Counted from the first letter of the stretch, positions 1-13,235 are shown. The stretch is DNA of 64,000 nucleotides from Microbotryum silenes-acaulis (GCA_003665825.1 QPFY01000018.1:548059-612058); one strand, 5' to 3'. Notes: generated by a model from the sequence alone, not told the origin. Numbers and translations: made by a program.

Positions 1-6
1 TCCGAC

Positions 7-1173
7 TTGACTCTAGAGCCGAAGATGGTTGCTGGCGCCTGGTTTCAAACTATTTTCATGCAGAATATTCTCGACGGCCAAGGCCTGTGGCGAACAAAGA
101 GATCGCTTTACGCCCAGTCTCAGCTCGTAGCGGAGGTCTACAACGAAAACGCTGAGAGGCCTATCGAGTGGTCATCGAAGATCGCCGACCTTGTGCGGCA
201 TTCTTCCCCGCCTACGGTAATACCTTGCCAGCGCTGACAACACCTGTGTTTCCTTCAAGCAGATCGTTTCGAAGAATCTGGGAGTCTTGAATTTGATCAA
301 AAGGACGGCGCTGAAATACACCTACAAAGCATACAAACTGGACCCGGACAGGCAACGTGAGGCATCGACCGCCAAGGCCGTACTCTATCTCCAACCTACT
401 AAATGGGCGGCCAAAGAGTTACGTTGCGGTGCGGGAACGGTAAGCCTTTCCAAAGCCCCGCTACCAGCTCCTTCGAGTGCGATTCAGCGTTGTGGCCATA
501 TGTTTTGGCACCAAGCTGCTTACAACATCTTTCTCCCTCAGGGTGGGGTCGACATGAACGATTGCTCCTTCGAGGCCGAGGATGATTTTCAGAACGACCT
601 TCTATACGAGATCTTTGTTCAGATCGTCGCCGGCATAAGGAAAGAAAAATCTGCTGCTTTCCAATGGCCAAAGGAAGGTCTCGACCCGAACGACAATGAT
701 CATCGCGAGCTTGCATTCGCTCTTTTGACTCATGCATATGCCGGCGTAAGTTCCTCAACTGTTCAGCAATGTCCATTTCAAACTACCAATCATATCGTTA
801 CATTCTTGCTATGACGGATCAGGTTCGGTATGCCATGCAGGTCCTTACGCCGCCCCCATCGCTCCCCGAATCGTCCGACGCTGGCAGAAATGCGAATGTG
901 GCGAAGCAAACCGTAGCGCTCTGGCACGAGTTTTCGGCCACTCACTATCAGGGTCCCGTCATGGTCATACTGCGTAGGCGCCGTAGAGAAGGCTCTGGGC
1001 CTTTTTACTCAGAAGCTATGCAGGTACGAGTCACCAATCGAGTACAGAACAGCGTGGAAGTAGCACTCCTCGAGGAGTATCGAGGGCCCGGGGTTTCTAG
1101 GCGGGGAACCAGTGACGAGATGAAGATTACAGCCCAACGGGCTTGCGACTTTGAAGAGTCTCTCTTCACTTGA
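7..1173 (+). CDS. Unknown protein, 5' partial, spliced
   Basis: I do not recognise this protein. The reading frame is open to the left edge of the window with no certain start (first in-frame ATG at 25), so the 5' end is probably missing. A four-exon model keeps one frame: 7-216, 263-439, 488-745 and 823-1173 (about 331 residues). The 46-base intron 217-262 has a CTGAC branch site and a CAG acceptor; the 77-base intron 746-822 begins GTAAGT. The intron at 440-487 (GTAAGC...CAG) is optional because its 48 bases are stop-free. The middle is acidic and helical in character (around 'EDDFQNDLLYEIFVQIVAG'), followed by a Pro-rich stretch and a basic patch (RRRRR). No signal peptide or membrane segment is visible. 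It could be a small basidiomycete-specific gene or a relic near a repeat-rich region. Confidence 0.5.
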
Positions 1174-1254
1174 CTGTAGTATATGAGTGTAACATAGGTT
1201 TATAATGACAACAGATCAGGGGCTGCGAAGATAAGACTGCCTAAACAGCCGCTT

Positions 1255-1550
1255 AAAACACGGTCTGTGGTTCGGATAAAGTCGCTTTAGGACCGCTTTA
1301 CGCCGCATAAGAGGGCTTACGGATCGCTTTGCGTATGCAAACAAAGCGCGCGAGGAGTCTTAAGCGCGCCGCAAGCGCGCCGTAAGCGCGCCGTAAGTGC
1401 GCTGTAAGAGTCCTTTATCTAGGGTACACTTAAGCGACACTTAACGCGCGCGCGGCTTAACGAGTGGTTAAGGGCGCTTAAGAGCAGCTCTAGGCCGCTT
1501 AACGACTGCTTTACGAGGTTTCGCGCGCTTACGCGCGTTTGGCCATTTTG
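1255..1550. repeat. GCGC / TTAAGCG-rich degenerate repeat patch
   Basis: Short motifs recur: CGCTTTA, GCGCTTA, CTTAAGCG and GCGCGCCGTAAG, with three near-tandem copies of the last at about 1365-1400. Both orientations of TTAAGCG/CGCTTAA occur, so the patch can fold on itself. No reading frame spans it. It looks like a decayed satellite or a transposon terminus. Confidence 0.55.
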
Positions 1551-2139
1551 CTGATGAGTGCGCCAATTCCGCCGTTAGGGGCCCCGCCAGCGTGTCACGG
1601 CTTGCCGACACTGGGCTTCACTCCACGACGTTCCGCGGCCTTCCGCGACATTCTATGAGCCCGGTTTAACCTGAGGCGCAGGCTTCTCCATCTTTCTCCC
1701 TCCTGCTCTTCACACCTTACCCATCGCACCTCATCCCATCGCTCGCGACATCCGAAGCGGTCGTTGTGGAAGCTCTGCAACGAATACGGGACAAGTTTTC
1801 TCAAGAAATGGCTGCCGCATGCAGCATAGCTACGGATTCGAGTAAGTAACTTCATGAACTGTGCTCTTGGTGTGGGATTGTTCAGGAGCTAATGGAAAAC
1901 TACCAAGCAGCAATTCCCTTCAACAGGTCCTCTTTGAATGTCAACCCTCGAGTTGTTTCTTCACCATCAGCTGGTGATACTGCATGCGTGAGTTATCCCC
2001 TTGACATGGCTGTGCAGTCTTAGATATGACGGAAAAACTGATACGAAAAACAGACATGGGACGTCAGTGACAGCAGAAGGATTGACTTCGTACGGTTGAG
2101 ATTCCGGGTCCTTGGGACACTAAATGTGAGTCTTCACTG
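1551..2139. other. Stretch without a convincing gene
   Basis: A CT-rich stretch (1690-1740) is followed by a frame from about 1758. An apparent intron (GTAAGT near 1840, TTCAG near 1887) and a second donor-like GTGAGT near 1987 lie downstream. The possible exons are short and I recognise no domain, so I call no gene here. Confidence 0.3.
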
Positions 2140-3224
2140 CCATTGCTACAGATGGACAACAGCAAGAATACTAATAGTTGTAACGAATCGCGCAAGAAAA
2201 ACAGGTTCCTTGAATTGCGGCTCACCATCCCGTGGCAGATCCTCAACGGCTCGGTTCGGTGGAGTGACCGTCGTGTTGGCAGGTGTGTGCCAATCTTACA
2301 AAAGCAAAACGCAGGGCAGCATGACTAACTGACCGGTTAGACTGTAACATCACAGGGGATTCGAAGCAATACCTTCCCGTTATTCCCAAGTCATCGCCTG
2401 CACGAATCGTCGACGCTTGCATCATGAATGCTGACCTCTGGGGGGAAGTTGAGGTGCTGCATCTCTCTGTAAGTAGTAGTCCTTCCTTGACTTTCAGACC
2501 CTATACTAACAACGACACGGTGCGAGCGCAGACAAACATGCGTCTTCTGGCCGCTGCAGACCGCATGACCGAAACGGAACGGGCAAACGCACAGGGCTTT
2601 GCAGATTGGCTCTTAGGAGTTGGAGATGGCTCGGCGAACAAAACAGAAGACTCTATCGCGCTCCCACGTGAGCTTCTCCTGCCGGCGACTACGAGGAACA
2701 GATCCGGGTTAATCAGACACGTTTATCCCGTCCCCGCGCTCGAACTGGACAATATGTCAATAGGCTGAAAAGTCGAATACTTCCGAGATCGAGCAATTCT
2801 GGCGCCCAAAAATTCGCAGGTGGATCAGATCAACGACATGGTGCCCGACCTGCTGTCGGGTGACGCTCAAACGTTCTACAGCGCGGATTCGGTCGAAAAC
2901 GAAGAAGAATCACTGTTCTCGATCGAGTACCTTCAGAGTCTCAACATTGCCGGGATGGCGTTGCACGCTGCAAAATTCAAAGTGGAAACTTGGACCCCGC
3001 CGCGGGGCTGTGCAACGGCACAAGACTGTTGTCAACTCGGTTACACACCCGCGTGCTCGAGGCCAAGAGATCATGCTGGACAGCCAGTTTTGTTGCCACG
3101 GATCACGCTGAAGACAGGGTCATCAGCTGAGCTTCCGTTCACTCTGCATCGGACGCAGTTTCCGATTCGGCTGGCAATGGCTATGACGTTCAGCGTCGAT
3201 GTCGATCTTGGGAGGCACCCGTGA
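2140..3224 (+). pseudogene. Helitron PIF1-like helicase remnant
   Basis: This is the C-terminal half of a Helitron Rep-helicase, related to the copy at 47794-49640. The order of motifs is preserved: FGGVTVVLAG then [12 protein letters not shown] (PIF1 motif with the conserved GD), TNMRLL (NMR motif), the DWLLGVGDG region, [16 protein letters not shown], and near the end LRNLDP-like and [11 protein letters not shown]. Introns can be placed at 2283-2355 and 2469-2531; the second one is absent from the 48-kb copy. The frame breaks near 2765 (stop, then a new frame). Around 2990 a short deletion and frameshift remove the VMLLRN segment, and the INKSQGQ motif is deleted near 3190. All Rep and Walker A sequence is missing. 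It is clearly dead and older than the other copy. Confidence 0.85.
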
Positions 3225-4361
3225 AAACGTCCACACCCGAACCGGGTCTCGACGACGGTCTGAGCCCATCATCGGGCTCCCGGAGAACAAAAAAGTAGTT
3301 TAATGATAAAATGAAGGCTCTTTACATTTGATCGTCGTCCCGCGGTCCTTTCCCGAGTTGAACCACTAGGGATCCGTTACTGAACAGTACCGCAGCTGTT
3401 GCAGCAAAATACATCACATTGCAGCGTCCGCGCGCCACCGAACCTAGTGCACGACTAAATAAGCTTCTCAGCCGCGCGCGCCCGAGCCCTAGTACTTGAT
3501 ATATGAGCTCACAACCAAGAGGGTAGCTTCTTGTAGTTGTTGTGATCAGCGCCGTATACTCAGAATCTCCAGAGATGCCGTGAGAAATCAGTCATCACCG
3601 TCGCAAAGTCAGGGGCCTCATCGATCGTCGACGCGTCGAGGCGCGCGAGTTCGCGAATCGACAGTGACGTTGGCCTCCTTCCGCATTCTCGCCACGACAA
3701 TCAGCCTATTTCAGATACTCAAGCTCCATTCGAAGGAAGATCTCTGTTATCACAGGGTTCCCTCAGCTCACTGCTTGTCGTATCGCCGAGCGTGACATTC
3801 TTCGAGGCTACAGGCGAGCGACCGGTCAAGAGCATAACGTCCCAGCACGTTGAAACCGGGATGAACGCAGAACAGATGTAGTTGCTTCATTTTACGATCA
3901 ATATCTCATGGTTCGTTGCTATATGACAGACCCTTTCCTCCGCTGAGCATGCGATTCCGATCCCTTGCCGTCGATGCGGACGGGAACCATCAACACAGGA
4001 GCGAGTCAAGCGCTTGCGCAGAGGCGGCCGTAAGAAGGTGGGGCGATCTCCCTGACACAGGAAAGCCACGTATTTTGTCTTTAATCGGAAGCTGAAAGTC
4101 AATCTGAGGACAATGACTATGCACTCGACTCAGCTCCAAACCCTTGTAGTAGTCGGAGGACTGTACCGTCACTTCGGCTTGGTCCAAAAGTGCTTCAATC
4201 GAGATTGTCCGGAACGCTGCTCCGCTACCGGAGCGATTACTGTCGTCGCGATGTCGATCAGGACATCTTGTCTCCGCTTCTCTTCAAAAATCCCGAAAAC
4301 ATTGCCTCGTGTAGACCGTTCCTAGTTACATGAACATCGCATCTCCTTCTCATCAGACTGC
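3225..4361. other. Intergenic, nothing recognisable
   Basis: Only short ORFs on both strands (longest about 99 codons, 3496-3795) with no conserved motif, no intron-supported extension and no repeat structure that I can see. It separates the helicase remnant from the 3' end of the HhH-protein gene. Confidence 0.4.
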
Positions 4362-5315
4362 TCATTTCATCTTTTTTCGAGCTCGTTTGCCCTCGTCTCC
4401 TTCTGTCTCTCGTCCAATTCCCCGCGGTTCATCTCGATTCAAAGCAGTGTCCTTGGTCTCCTTCGTCGTCCCATCTTCCTCGACTTTCTCGTACTTCTCC
4501 CTCACCGCCCAACTCCAACACGCCATCTCCAACTCCTCCGCGCTCCCCCACCCCTCCTCCTCCAACCTCACCTTGAATACCTCGCAAAACCGTTTATAAG
4601 CCTTTTCCGTATATTCGGGTTTCTCAGTCGGGAAAAACGCAGTCCATGCTTCGTCGGAAAGGAATGGATCGGTTCGAGGACGGTAGAGGGAGAGAAGGGC
4701 GGAGGAGGTCGCTGGGCCGATGCCGCGTAGGGTGGAGAGTATGGGGACGAGCGGGAGGGACGCGGTCGAGGGTACGAGGAGAGGGGTGAGGACGGAGTGG
4801 ATGAGCGTAGTGGGGTTGGAGGCTGCGAGCTCGACTAGTCGCGGTCGGAATTTGCCTCGCTGGATGAGATGGGGGGAAAGTTGAGGAGGTGAGGTGGGAG
4901 GGAGAAATGGCAGCCGTCAGCTCGAAGATGTCGCAGACGGGTACCGACATTCTGGTCATCTCCAGCTACATATACTCACTGCCAACTTCCATCTCATTAG
5001 TTTGGTCAAGTCATCCGTGTCCAATAGCGCCAACTGATGCGCCGAGTTCTTTGTCTTGGTCTTGGGCTTGGTCGCACCGTGGTCAGCATCCCCAGGGGCG
5101 CCAATGCCGAGCTTGCGTCTCAGATCGACTCGAAACCAATGATCGAGTTCGACGAGTTCTTTGGACGACTTTGATGCGTTCGCTCGGAGTGTGAGTGAGG
5201 TGGGGTAGTACGACAGAGCGGTGCGCAGTTGGGCCAGGGTCGGGGTCGAGCAAGTGGGGGAGCTTGACGACGGGGTGGAGGTGGACGGTGGGGCTTTGCG
5301 TTTGGTGGGTGGCAT
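4362..5315 (-). CDS. Conserved fungal protein with helix-hairpin-helix motif
   Basis: Two exons on the minus strand, 5315-4980 and 4859-4362, joined across a 120-base GTGAGT...CAG intron in phase 0, give about 277 residues. The N-terminal ~35 residues are Ser/Thr/Pro-rich. After the splice comes a well-conserved block: LMRWKLA joined to RGKFRPRLVEL, then LRGIGPATSSALLSLY, a helix-hairpin-helix (GIGPATA-type) motif, then DPFLSDEA and a Trp-containing helix (CWSWAVREKY). The C-terminus is Lys/Arg-rich, compatible with nuclear localisation. The HhH plus the RGKFRPRL block is the hallmark of a widespread uncharacterised fungal family. By the HhH it may bind DNA as base-excision glycosylases do, but I see no catalytic Lys/Asp arrangement that would prove glycosylase activity. 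It is divergent from VPS39, with about 315 bases between the two starts. Confidence 0.8.
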
Positions 5316-5630
5316 CGGGCCGAGGTAGAAGGTGAACAGGAGTCGAAAGGTGAGCTAACAGGAGAGCAAGGCGCACTCGGAGGTTGCGTCACCGGTGCGG
5401 ACTGCGATCGTGGGGGTTTGAGGGAGATCGAGTTTGATCGGGGGAGCCAACAAGTGGAGGCGAGTGGGGAAGGTTGCGCTCCTCTTTGGCCTATGTCGTA
5501 CAGCGCGCGCAGCTCTCTCCCTCTTGCGCTCTCGTCACCCCGTCGCACCACCTTCAACGTCCCAGAGTCTTTTGCACCAACCTTCCCGCGATCAGCAGTG
5601 GACTCGTTCCGCTCAAAGTGCCTGCACAGG
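5316..5630. promoter_or_regulatory. Bidirectional intergenic region (HhH protein / VPS39)
   Basis: 315 bases between divergent start codons. This must hold both promoters. It is GC-rich, with no clear TATA box. Confidence 0.4.
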
Positions 5631-8600
5631 ATGCACTCCCCCTTCTCGATCGATGAGCTCCTTAGTTCGACCGAGTTGGGCACCGATGCCGTCACCGCCA
5701 CGCTCTTTCATCGTCAGTTGACGCACACAGTACCTTGTTCGAGCTTGATACTGATCAGACCCGAGTGTTGACAGGTGATCGAATCTACCTGGGCACGGAC
5801 AAGGGCTCGCTGCTCGTCTTTGAGCTCGCACACGCCTCGACCAGCAGTGGTACGTCGTTACGGCCAAGCCATCTTAGCCAGTAGACGCACTCCACCGACT
5901 GATCAGGCTACTGTCATCGCCGGCTCGTGCAGCTCCTCCATTGACGAAACTGGCGTTCAAGCAGCCAGCGTTGGCCAAGCGTCCGATCGAGCAGCTCGTC
6001 GCGCTTGATGAGATCGATGCGATCGCCTGTCTTGCAGGTGAGACGGCACAACCGAGCTCATTCGGAGATCCTGGAAGCTTGGACTTTCAGCGCTGACGAA
6101 GATGCCTTTCCTTTGGTTACACAGGCGGAGACTTGTCGATCCACTCCATGTCCTCCTTAACGCTCCGATCATCGTTCAATCAGCTCACCTGTGCGACGTG
6201 CTCCTCGATTGCCCGTACGACCTCTTCCACGTCGGTTTCGACGATCAAACAGAATACGGACCATACCGTCCTCGCTCTTGCATGTCGACGTCGTCTGATA
6301 CTCCTCTCGTGGAGCGGTTCGGGCGCCAACGCCGTCGTCTCGAACAAGGAGATCGCTCTCCCGCATCAAGTCCGAGGCATGTCCTTCACCGAGGACGAAG
6401 GTGAGAGGGGGACGAGCCTCAAATTGGTTTTAGGCTTTTCGACGGGAGAGTATGGGATCACCACCGTCCCCAAGGTCAAGCCTTCAGCCGAATCCGGATC
6501 CGAATCGACGGAGAGGAGCAAGATTCGTAAGCCCCCACCAGGGATTGCGGCTGCTCCAAACTCGGCATCCGGGAAGCTCGATCAACCTGTACTTGGTGAA
6601 CTCTTCACTCCGACCTTGGCCGGCGCTGTGACAAAGGACGCCGCCCCGACTTTGGCCACTGCGGTGTCATCGACGGCGACTGAAGGCGGCAAATCCTCTG
6701 CACTGGGGTCGTTCGGACTGGGCGGGCTGTCACTGTTGGCGTTGACCACGAAGAAGATCGACAAGAATGAGGTTGTTCTCGTACCGCGGAAGAGGAGGAA
6801 AATGAAGAGCGAGACGAGTGAGGGAAATTCGGAGGAAGAGAACAGGAGGAGAGCCGAGGAGGACTGGCTGTATGGTAAAGAGTGGGGATGGGACGATCAG
6901 GACGAAGGAGAGAAAGGGGTCGGAAGCAAAGTGCTCGTCGTTCGAGATAGTGAGTCCCGAGCTGCAATCTCTTTGTCATGGGTAGAGTCTGATCGGTGCC
7001 CGTCGCCTCCTTGCAGACCTCGCTCAAGTGCTCGACATTTCCAACGGACAAGTGCCTCGCACCTCACTGGGCAGCATCTCATACCCGTCACCTGTAGAGG
7101 AGACGGTCGTCACTCCGCCTTTCGTCATCTCGCTTCTTTCCAACTCGACTCTATCGATTCACACGACCGATACGCTCACATCCGTCCAAACGCTCGACTT
7201 GCCCACGCCGTCGAATTCTTCGATCGTATCCAATCCCGGCGCGAGCAAGATCTCGACCTCGGCGAGACTGTTGACGCCTTTTTCGAGTTCATCCCCACCC
7301 TTGTTCGTTTTGACGACCTCTTCGGTGGGTGCAGCGACAGCTGGTGCGACCGCACCGATCGTTTCGCAAACACTTTGGATCGTTCGCTCGCAATCCTGGA
7401 TGGAACAAATCGAAACGCTTGGCGCGCAAGGACTGTGGTCGACCGCAATTCAATTGTTTCGTCTCGCACTCCCCTTTTCTGAACCGGCGTCTCAGCAACT
7501 TTCGATGGAGACTGTGAAGCGATTGAAGCTTTTGAGGAGCTGGGAGTTGTTCAATGAGGGACGCTTTGGATTGGCCGTCGATGCGTTCATTAGGTTGGAG
7601 GTCTCGGCCGTCAAGGTCGTTGGACTGTATCCGGAACGAATTGCGGGACGATTGGTGAGGAACGATGCTGAGAAGGAGGAGGCTTTCGGAGGTCGCAAGG
7701 TCGCGGATGCGCGGGCAATGGAAGAAGCCAAACCCACGGAGGAGGCCGAGACGAAGATGTTGTCTGATGAGGTAGACAGCTCAACACCGTCACCATCGCA
7801 TCATCACCTTTCACTCGCCGCGCGATTGAGGGAATCTACGATCGGTAGCTCTTCCGCCACTCCTTCGTCACCCAATTCGACGATCCGATCGAGCTCGGTC
7901 GACTCGGCCCGACTTGGCACAAATAGTTCGGAAGAGGCACAGCAAAAGGCGTTCAACGTATCGGTCGACGAACTGGTTCGATTCCTCACCGATCGGAGAC
8001 AGCAAATCAACAAGGCACTCTCCCTCCTCCCACCATCTCGAAGACCGCTATCCTCGCGACTGCGGCCTCAAGCGACAAAGGAGCAACTTGACGACATTCC
8101 TGATCGACCGGTCGCGCAGCTTAGTATCGAACATCTTGCCCGATTGGCGCAGGTCGTCGATACCGCGCTCTTTAAAAGTTATCTCGCGACCAAGCCTGTT
8201 ATGGTAGGGCCGTTGTGTCGGATCGATAATTGGTGCGAGGTCGAAGAGGTCGAAGAGGCGCTGCTGGAGAAGAAGGTGAGATCAGTCTTGGCTTACAGTG
8301 TGAACTGTAGGAGGAGGGACGCTGATGCGTGTGACCATGAGCAGAAGTACCGAGAGCTTTTGGACCTCTACAATGGCAAGAGCACGCACCAAAAGGCCGT
8401 CAAATTGTTGCGCAGGTGGGTGAGACGTACCTACCTCGTCAAGCTCGAGTCCACGACTGACCGCCGCAGGATGTCGTTCGCACAGAATTGCGGAAGACGA
8501 AGACGACCCCGACGAAAAAGTCGAGCCGACGATTCGATACGTTCAAAAATTAGGACCTGGTCATCTGTCGACGATCCTCGAAGCTTCGGAGTGGGTCTTT

Positions 8601-9539
8601 GCGACCCATCGAGCCAAGGGCCTCGAGATCTTTATTGCCGACTTGGAAGAGGTCGAAGCCTTGCCGCGGCATGAAGTCATGCAGCATTTGGAAGGTGTTG
8701 GCGAGGAGGCTTGCATGCGGTATTTGGAACATGTCGTGCACGAGTTGGACGAGAGAGGCGCCGAGTTTCACGAGAAATTGATCGAGGTCTACTTGAGGAG
8801 GGTGTTGGGGGGTGGGCAAGGTAACGTGGGAGATGAAGAGGGTTACAAGAAACTACTCGCTTTCCTCGAGGCGTCAGAATCGTACCGTGCGGATCGAATG
8901 TTGGGACGATTACCCGTTTCAAATTCGACCTCGGTGGTCGCTGGAACGATTTCGAGCATGACGAAGAAGGACGAAGCGCTCGCGCTCGTTCGCGCACTCT
9001 TGTTGGGTCGTCTCGGTCGACACGAAGGCGCATTACAAATTTACGTTTACCAACTCGCCGCTCCTGAACTCGCAGAGGATTATTGTCGTCGCGTCGTCGC
9101 TACCGAACAAGACATCTTTCACATCCTGTTACGCATCTACCTACGCCCGAGGAACGATCAAAAAATCATGTTCGAGCCTGCGCTAGAGCTCATCAAAAAG
9201 TATGCGCTCTACCTCGACCCCATCGTCGTCTTTGATCTTTTACCACCGTTGATCTCGATAGGGGAACTCAAAATCTTTCTTGAGAAAACGTTACGTCGTT
9301 CCGTCCAAGCCAAGAATGAGACACTCGTACTCAAGGGAATCACGAAAAGTCTTTCGGAGAAAGAGGAGAGGGATAAAGTTGACTTGGAAGAGAGGAGGGT
9401 CAAGATTACCGAAGGGAGGGTTTGCCCCGTTTGTGGTAAACGATTGGGGAATAGCGTTTTGGCGATCTTTTTGCCGAGGGGTGAGGTGGGTCATTATCAG
9501 TGTCGCGAAGCGTTTCAGCAGAGGAGGAAGGACTTGTAG
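5631..9539 (+). CDS. VPS39: VPS39/VAM6-like HOPS vacuolar tethering subunit
   Basis: Vps39/Vam6 is the HOPS subunit that binds Ypt7/Rab7 and tethers membranes to the vacuole. My model has seven exons: 5631-5712, 5775-5849, 5933-6037, 6125-6949, 7017-8275, 8345-8415 and 8486-9539. They total 3471 bases, which closes exactly in frame at 1156 residues, in the range of fungal Vps39. The N-terminal part carries citron-homology (CNH) signatures: DRIYLGTDKGSLLVFEL, RPIEQLVALDEIDAI, then KEIALPH and STGEYGITT. The middle holds the clathrin-repeat block (EKKKYRELLDLYNGK, KAVKLLRRIAEDEDDPDE, YVQKLGP). The C-terminus ends with CPVCGKRLG and HYQC, the Vps39 zinc-binding C-terminal domain. Acidic and Ser-rich insertions (about 6750-6940, 7690-7900) are typical for basidiomycetes. 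The 69-base intron 8276-8344 is stop-free and could be retained. The gene converges with the minus-strand gene at 9730. Confidence 0.92.
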
Positions 9540-9729
9540 GGTTATTTGGGGTGGTGCAATATTATCAAAAGTGCGTAGTTTAGAGTGTAGGATCTCTCTC
9601 TAAAGCTCGGGATTTGGGAAACACTTTCAAAGTGGGAAAACAAGGACATTGCATTACACGCTCTTCTGCAACCCAAAGCACGAATTATCCCCCACCCCCT
9701 AACCCCCCCTTTCTCATCAACTCAATAAA

Positions 9730-12700
9730 TCACCCCCGAACTCGAAACAATAACCCCTTCCCTTCCCCGGGCTCGAAATCACTATTCGCGTTCAAAATCG
9801 ACAGTTCGTTCGTACGATTCGCATTCGCATGATTCGATCCACCCGAAGAACCGAAATCGAAATGGAATAACCTCGAACGCGTTTTGGTTTTCTTCTTTGA
9901 ACTTTCTTCTTCCAAGGCCGCCGTCGTCGTCGTTGATCCTGTTCCTGATCCTAATCCTGATGGAAGTTGGGATTTAGAAGAAGAAGAGAATAAGGAGCGT
10001 GTTGAACGGGTGAAATTTTCGGTACCGTAAAGAAGTGAGGTAGTTTTATTATTATTAGAAGAGGTGGAGGTGGAAGGGATTGGTGGGATGGGTTCGTGAG
10101 CAGTTTCATTGAATGAACTTGAACTTGAGGATCGGTTGTGGGGTTCCCTTGCGTTCCATGCGTTAGAGGTTGAGGTTGAAGTTGGTGGAGTTGGGTGAGG
10201 GAGGTGAGGGAGGTGAGGGAGTGATTTTTGAGTTGGTCGGTTTGAGTTTGGGTCGATGACGACTACTTCGTCCGTGGAGCGGAGGGACCAGCTTTGGCCT
10301 GAGGTTGGGGAGATGAGGGTTGGGTTGGGGTGATTAGTTCCGTTTCCGTTGTAGGAGTGTCGCTGCGTTGTGCTGATTGGGGGTGGTAGGAACTTGGAAC
10401 GACTACTCGAGGTGTAGGAAGTGATTGAGCGTCGATCGGAGCTGACTACCACGCTGGAAGGTCGATAACCGTTCATGGGTGGTGGACCGACAGGTGCGAC
10501 GAGGGGTGGGGTGTACGGAACGCCTCCCAACGAATCGATGGAAGACGTCGAAGTGGAACGCGTCTTGGAAAGCGAATTCATCGATGCAGGACAGAAACGA
10601 CGCGTGTTGGGCTCCTTGGTGAGCTTCGACAAGGGTGGGGGTGGAGCTAGCTCCTCGCTCGTCGGAAGTGAATCCATCGTCGTACCGTAGAAACCGTACA
10701 TCGGTTTTGGATCCGTGTACCCATTCGATCGAGTTGGCACCTGAGAGTCGGATTGATGACGTGGGAAAAGATCGCCGCGTGCCGGAGCCGGTGGGACCGA
10801 AGTGACGTGCTGCTGCTTCTTGTCGTTCCCTCCACCTCCCACGAGTTTCGAGAAAAATCCCTTGAGCCCCTTCTTCTTTTTGAATCCGCTTTCCTTTTCC
10901 GATGCTTTTTTACGCCGTAAAAGTTCGCCTTCTTCGTCGCGATGGAGTAGTCCGTCATTGACGTAGGCGCAGGCGTCGTTGCCTACGTTTGGGTGTCGAG
11001 CGACGTACGAATCCGACATGGACGGATACCCCGGATCGAGATAAGGATGATGGCCTCCGCCAGCCGGGTGATTTGAGATTGTCGACGAGAGAAAACCACT
11101 TCGTCCGTGATGATGTTGGTAATTCGCTAGGCCATGTTGGCCATGTTGGTACCGATCGGCTTCGAGCCCGAGATGCATTTCGACCATCGATCCACTCGGT
11201 GCGAAACTGGGCGCGAACGAGAGCACCGACTGCGACGCCGACTGACGAAATTTGGACCAGGTCGATCCGCGTCGGTTCGTGTGAAGCGAGGAGCGGTCGT
11301 CTTGTGGGTACAAGAAGGAAGGTGCTCGACCGGGTGAAGAAGGAGGGTGACCAAATTGGGGTGGTGGGGAACCGCCGTCGGTGCCGTCGCGCGGCATCGC
11401 ACGCGTCGAATTAGGCCGCGACGAGATCGAGCGCAAGTCGGTCGAGCTGCGACCAAACTTGTTCGCAAAAGAGGCGAATCTCGTCGACGGTGAAGTTGTC
11501 GTCAAAGTCGATGCTCGATCGCGCAAGTTTGGTGAGGCGGATCCTCCGTTCGTCATCGCGACGCTCGTACTCAGGATCGGGTTCGAAGATCGTCGCAGCG
11601 GGTTCGAGAGCCAAGGCTGATCGCCATGGGCGTAGTTGCGAACCGAAGCCGAGGCGGTGGATGGCTGGAGAGTAGGGAGAGATGGTGTGGAGGTGGGCAT
11701 CGACATGCTAGAGCTGCGATGGTCGTATGCGTTCGTGAGCGGTGCCGAAGAAGAGGTTGGTTCGTTCTGCAGTGACGTGCGCGACTGATTCGGCCCTTGA
11801 GCATGAGACATGTGTTCGTCCATGGCGTCGAGGGGCAAGTGTCCCGACCCTCTCCATGGCGACGATGATCGTGGCTGGTGATGGCGGGGAACAAAGGTCG
11901 AAGGACCAGCAGCGGCAGGACTCGACAAAGTGACGGCGAGAGCAGAGCCGGCCGAGTTCAAGACGGGGAGCTGATACGAGTCGCCTTCATAGTGTTCGCT
12001 TCTACCTTCCTTGTGGAGCTGCTGTTGCTGGGCTTCGCGCTTTTGTCGATGCAGCTCGTTAAAGTGGACCTGGGTCGCGAGGTAGGTCTGCAACGTTCGC
12101 CAGCGATGAGCTGAAGCCGGTGGGTTCTGCGAGGCAAAGAGGTGTCAGCGGGGGCCGAATGTACGAGATGGTGGGAAAGTGGACTGACCATGCTCGTCCA
12201 CAACTTGAGCGCGGCGGTCGTCAACGGGTGACCTCGTCCTATCCGCTTCCTCGTCATCATCGACGATGCTGCTCCTCCGCTAATGGCATGCCCGTACGAA
12301 CTCGGTCCCGTCGCCGATTCGCGACTACCTCCTCCCGTCCTTCTTACACCGTTGATGGAACCATGCGCGCCAAGACTGCCACTCTCTTCGGAACCTCCTC
12401 CTCCGGTCTTGTGGTGATCGGAATTGGTCATGGTTGCGGCGAGTTCGTCGTCCCATCTGAGGGCGTCCTCAAAATCAATGTCCGAGTCGCGATCCCATAC
12501 GTGAGGCCCGGTGACGTCGACGTCGTCCATGTCCTTGTCGCGCATCATGCACTCGACGCAGACTTCGGGTTGAGGGATCAGGTGCGGAGGCGGGAGGGCG
12601 GCGACGGGTCGTGGAGGGTCGATAAAGTCGAGGGGTGGCGAGGTCGAGGCGGAGAAGGGGAGAGGGAGGGCTATGGTGGGGGAGGCGGCGGGGGACGAGG

Positions 12701-13203
12701 CCGAGGTCGGTGCTGGACCGAGTAGAGGTGCGTTGCGAAGGACCGAACTGCGACCTACGCCGGCCATCGAGCCTGAAGGTTGTTCGGGCGCGGAGGAGGT
12801 GGTCGGGGTCGTGATTGGGGGAGGCAGAGCGGATCTCGAACTGGTGAAGGGGTCGGCTTCGGCGGCTTGATCGGTGCGAGGTTGAGGGCAGGTGATGGGC
12901 GTCGGCGGCTCGGTGCACAAGGGGGAGGTAAATACTTGAGGTATGGTGCTCAGCGAGAGGTTGCGACCGGACACGGGAGGTCGCGTCGAGGTCGAGGCTG
13001 GATCGGCGCTGGTGGTCGTGACGGGCAGCGAGGCCGAACGGACCGCTCCTCCCGGTACGAGTGAGGGTGGGAGAGCAGGTGACGGGGCAGGAGGAGGTTG
13101 GCACAGCGGCACAGAAGGGGCATAGCTCGCGCCGGGTGGAAGACTGGCGCTGGCACTCGCACTCGTGCTCGCACCGGCGAACGCCGGATAGGAGCGCGAC
13201 GGC

Positions 13204-13235
<32 letters not shown>

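Noticed and set aside
11958..12125. Extension of exon 1 of the disordered protein through to 11958
   Set aside because: The intron 12188-12127 joins conserved LKLWTSM to NPPASAHRWRTLQTYLATQ, which fits better than read-through.
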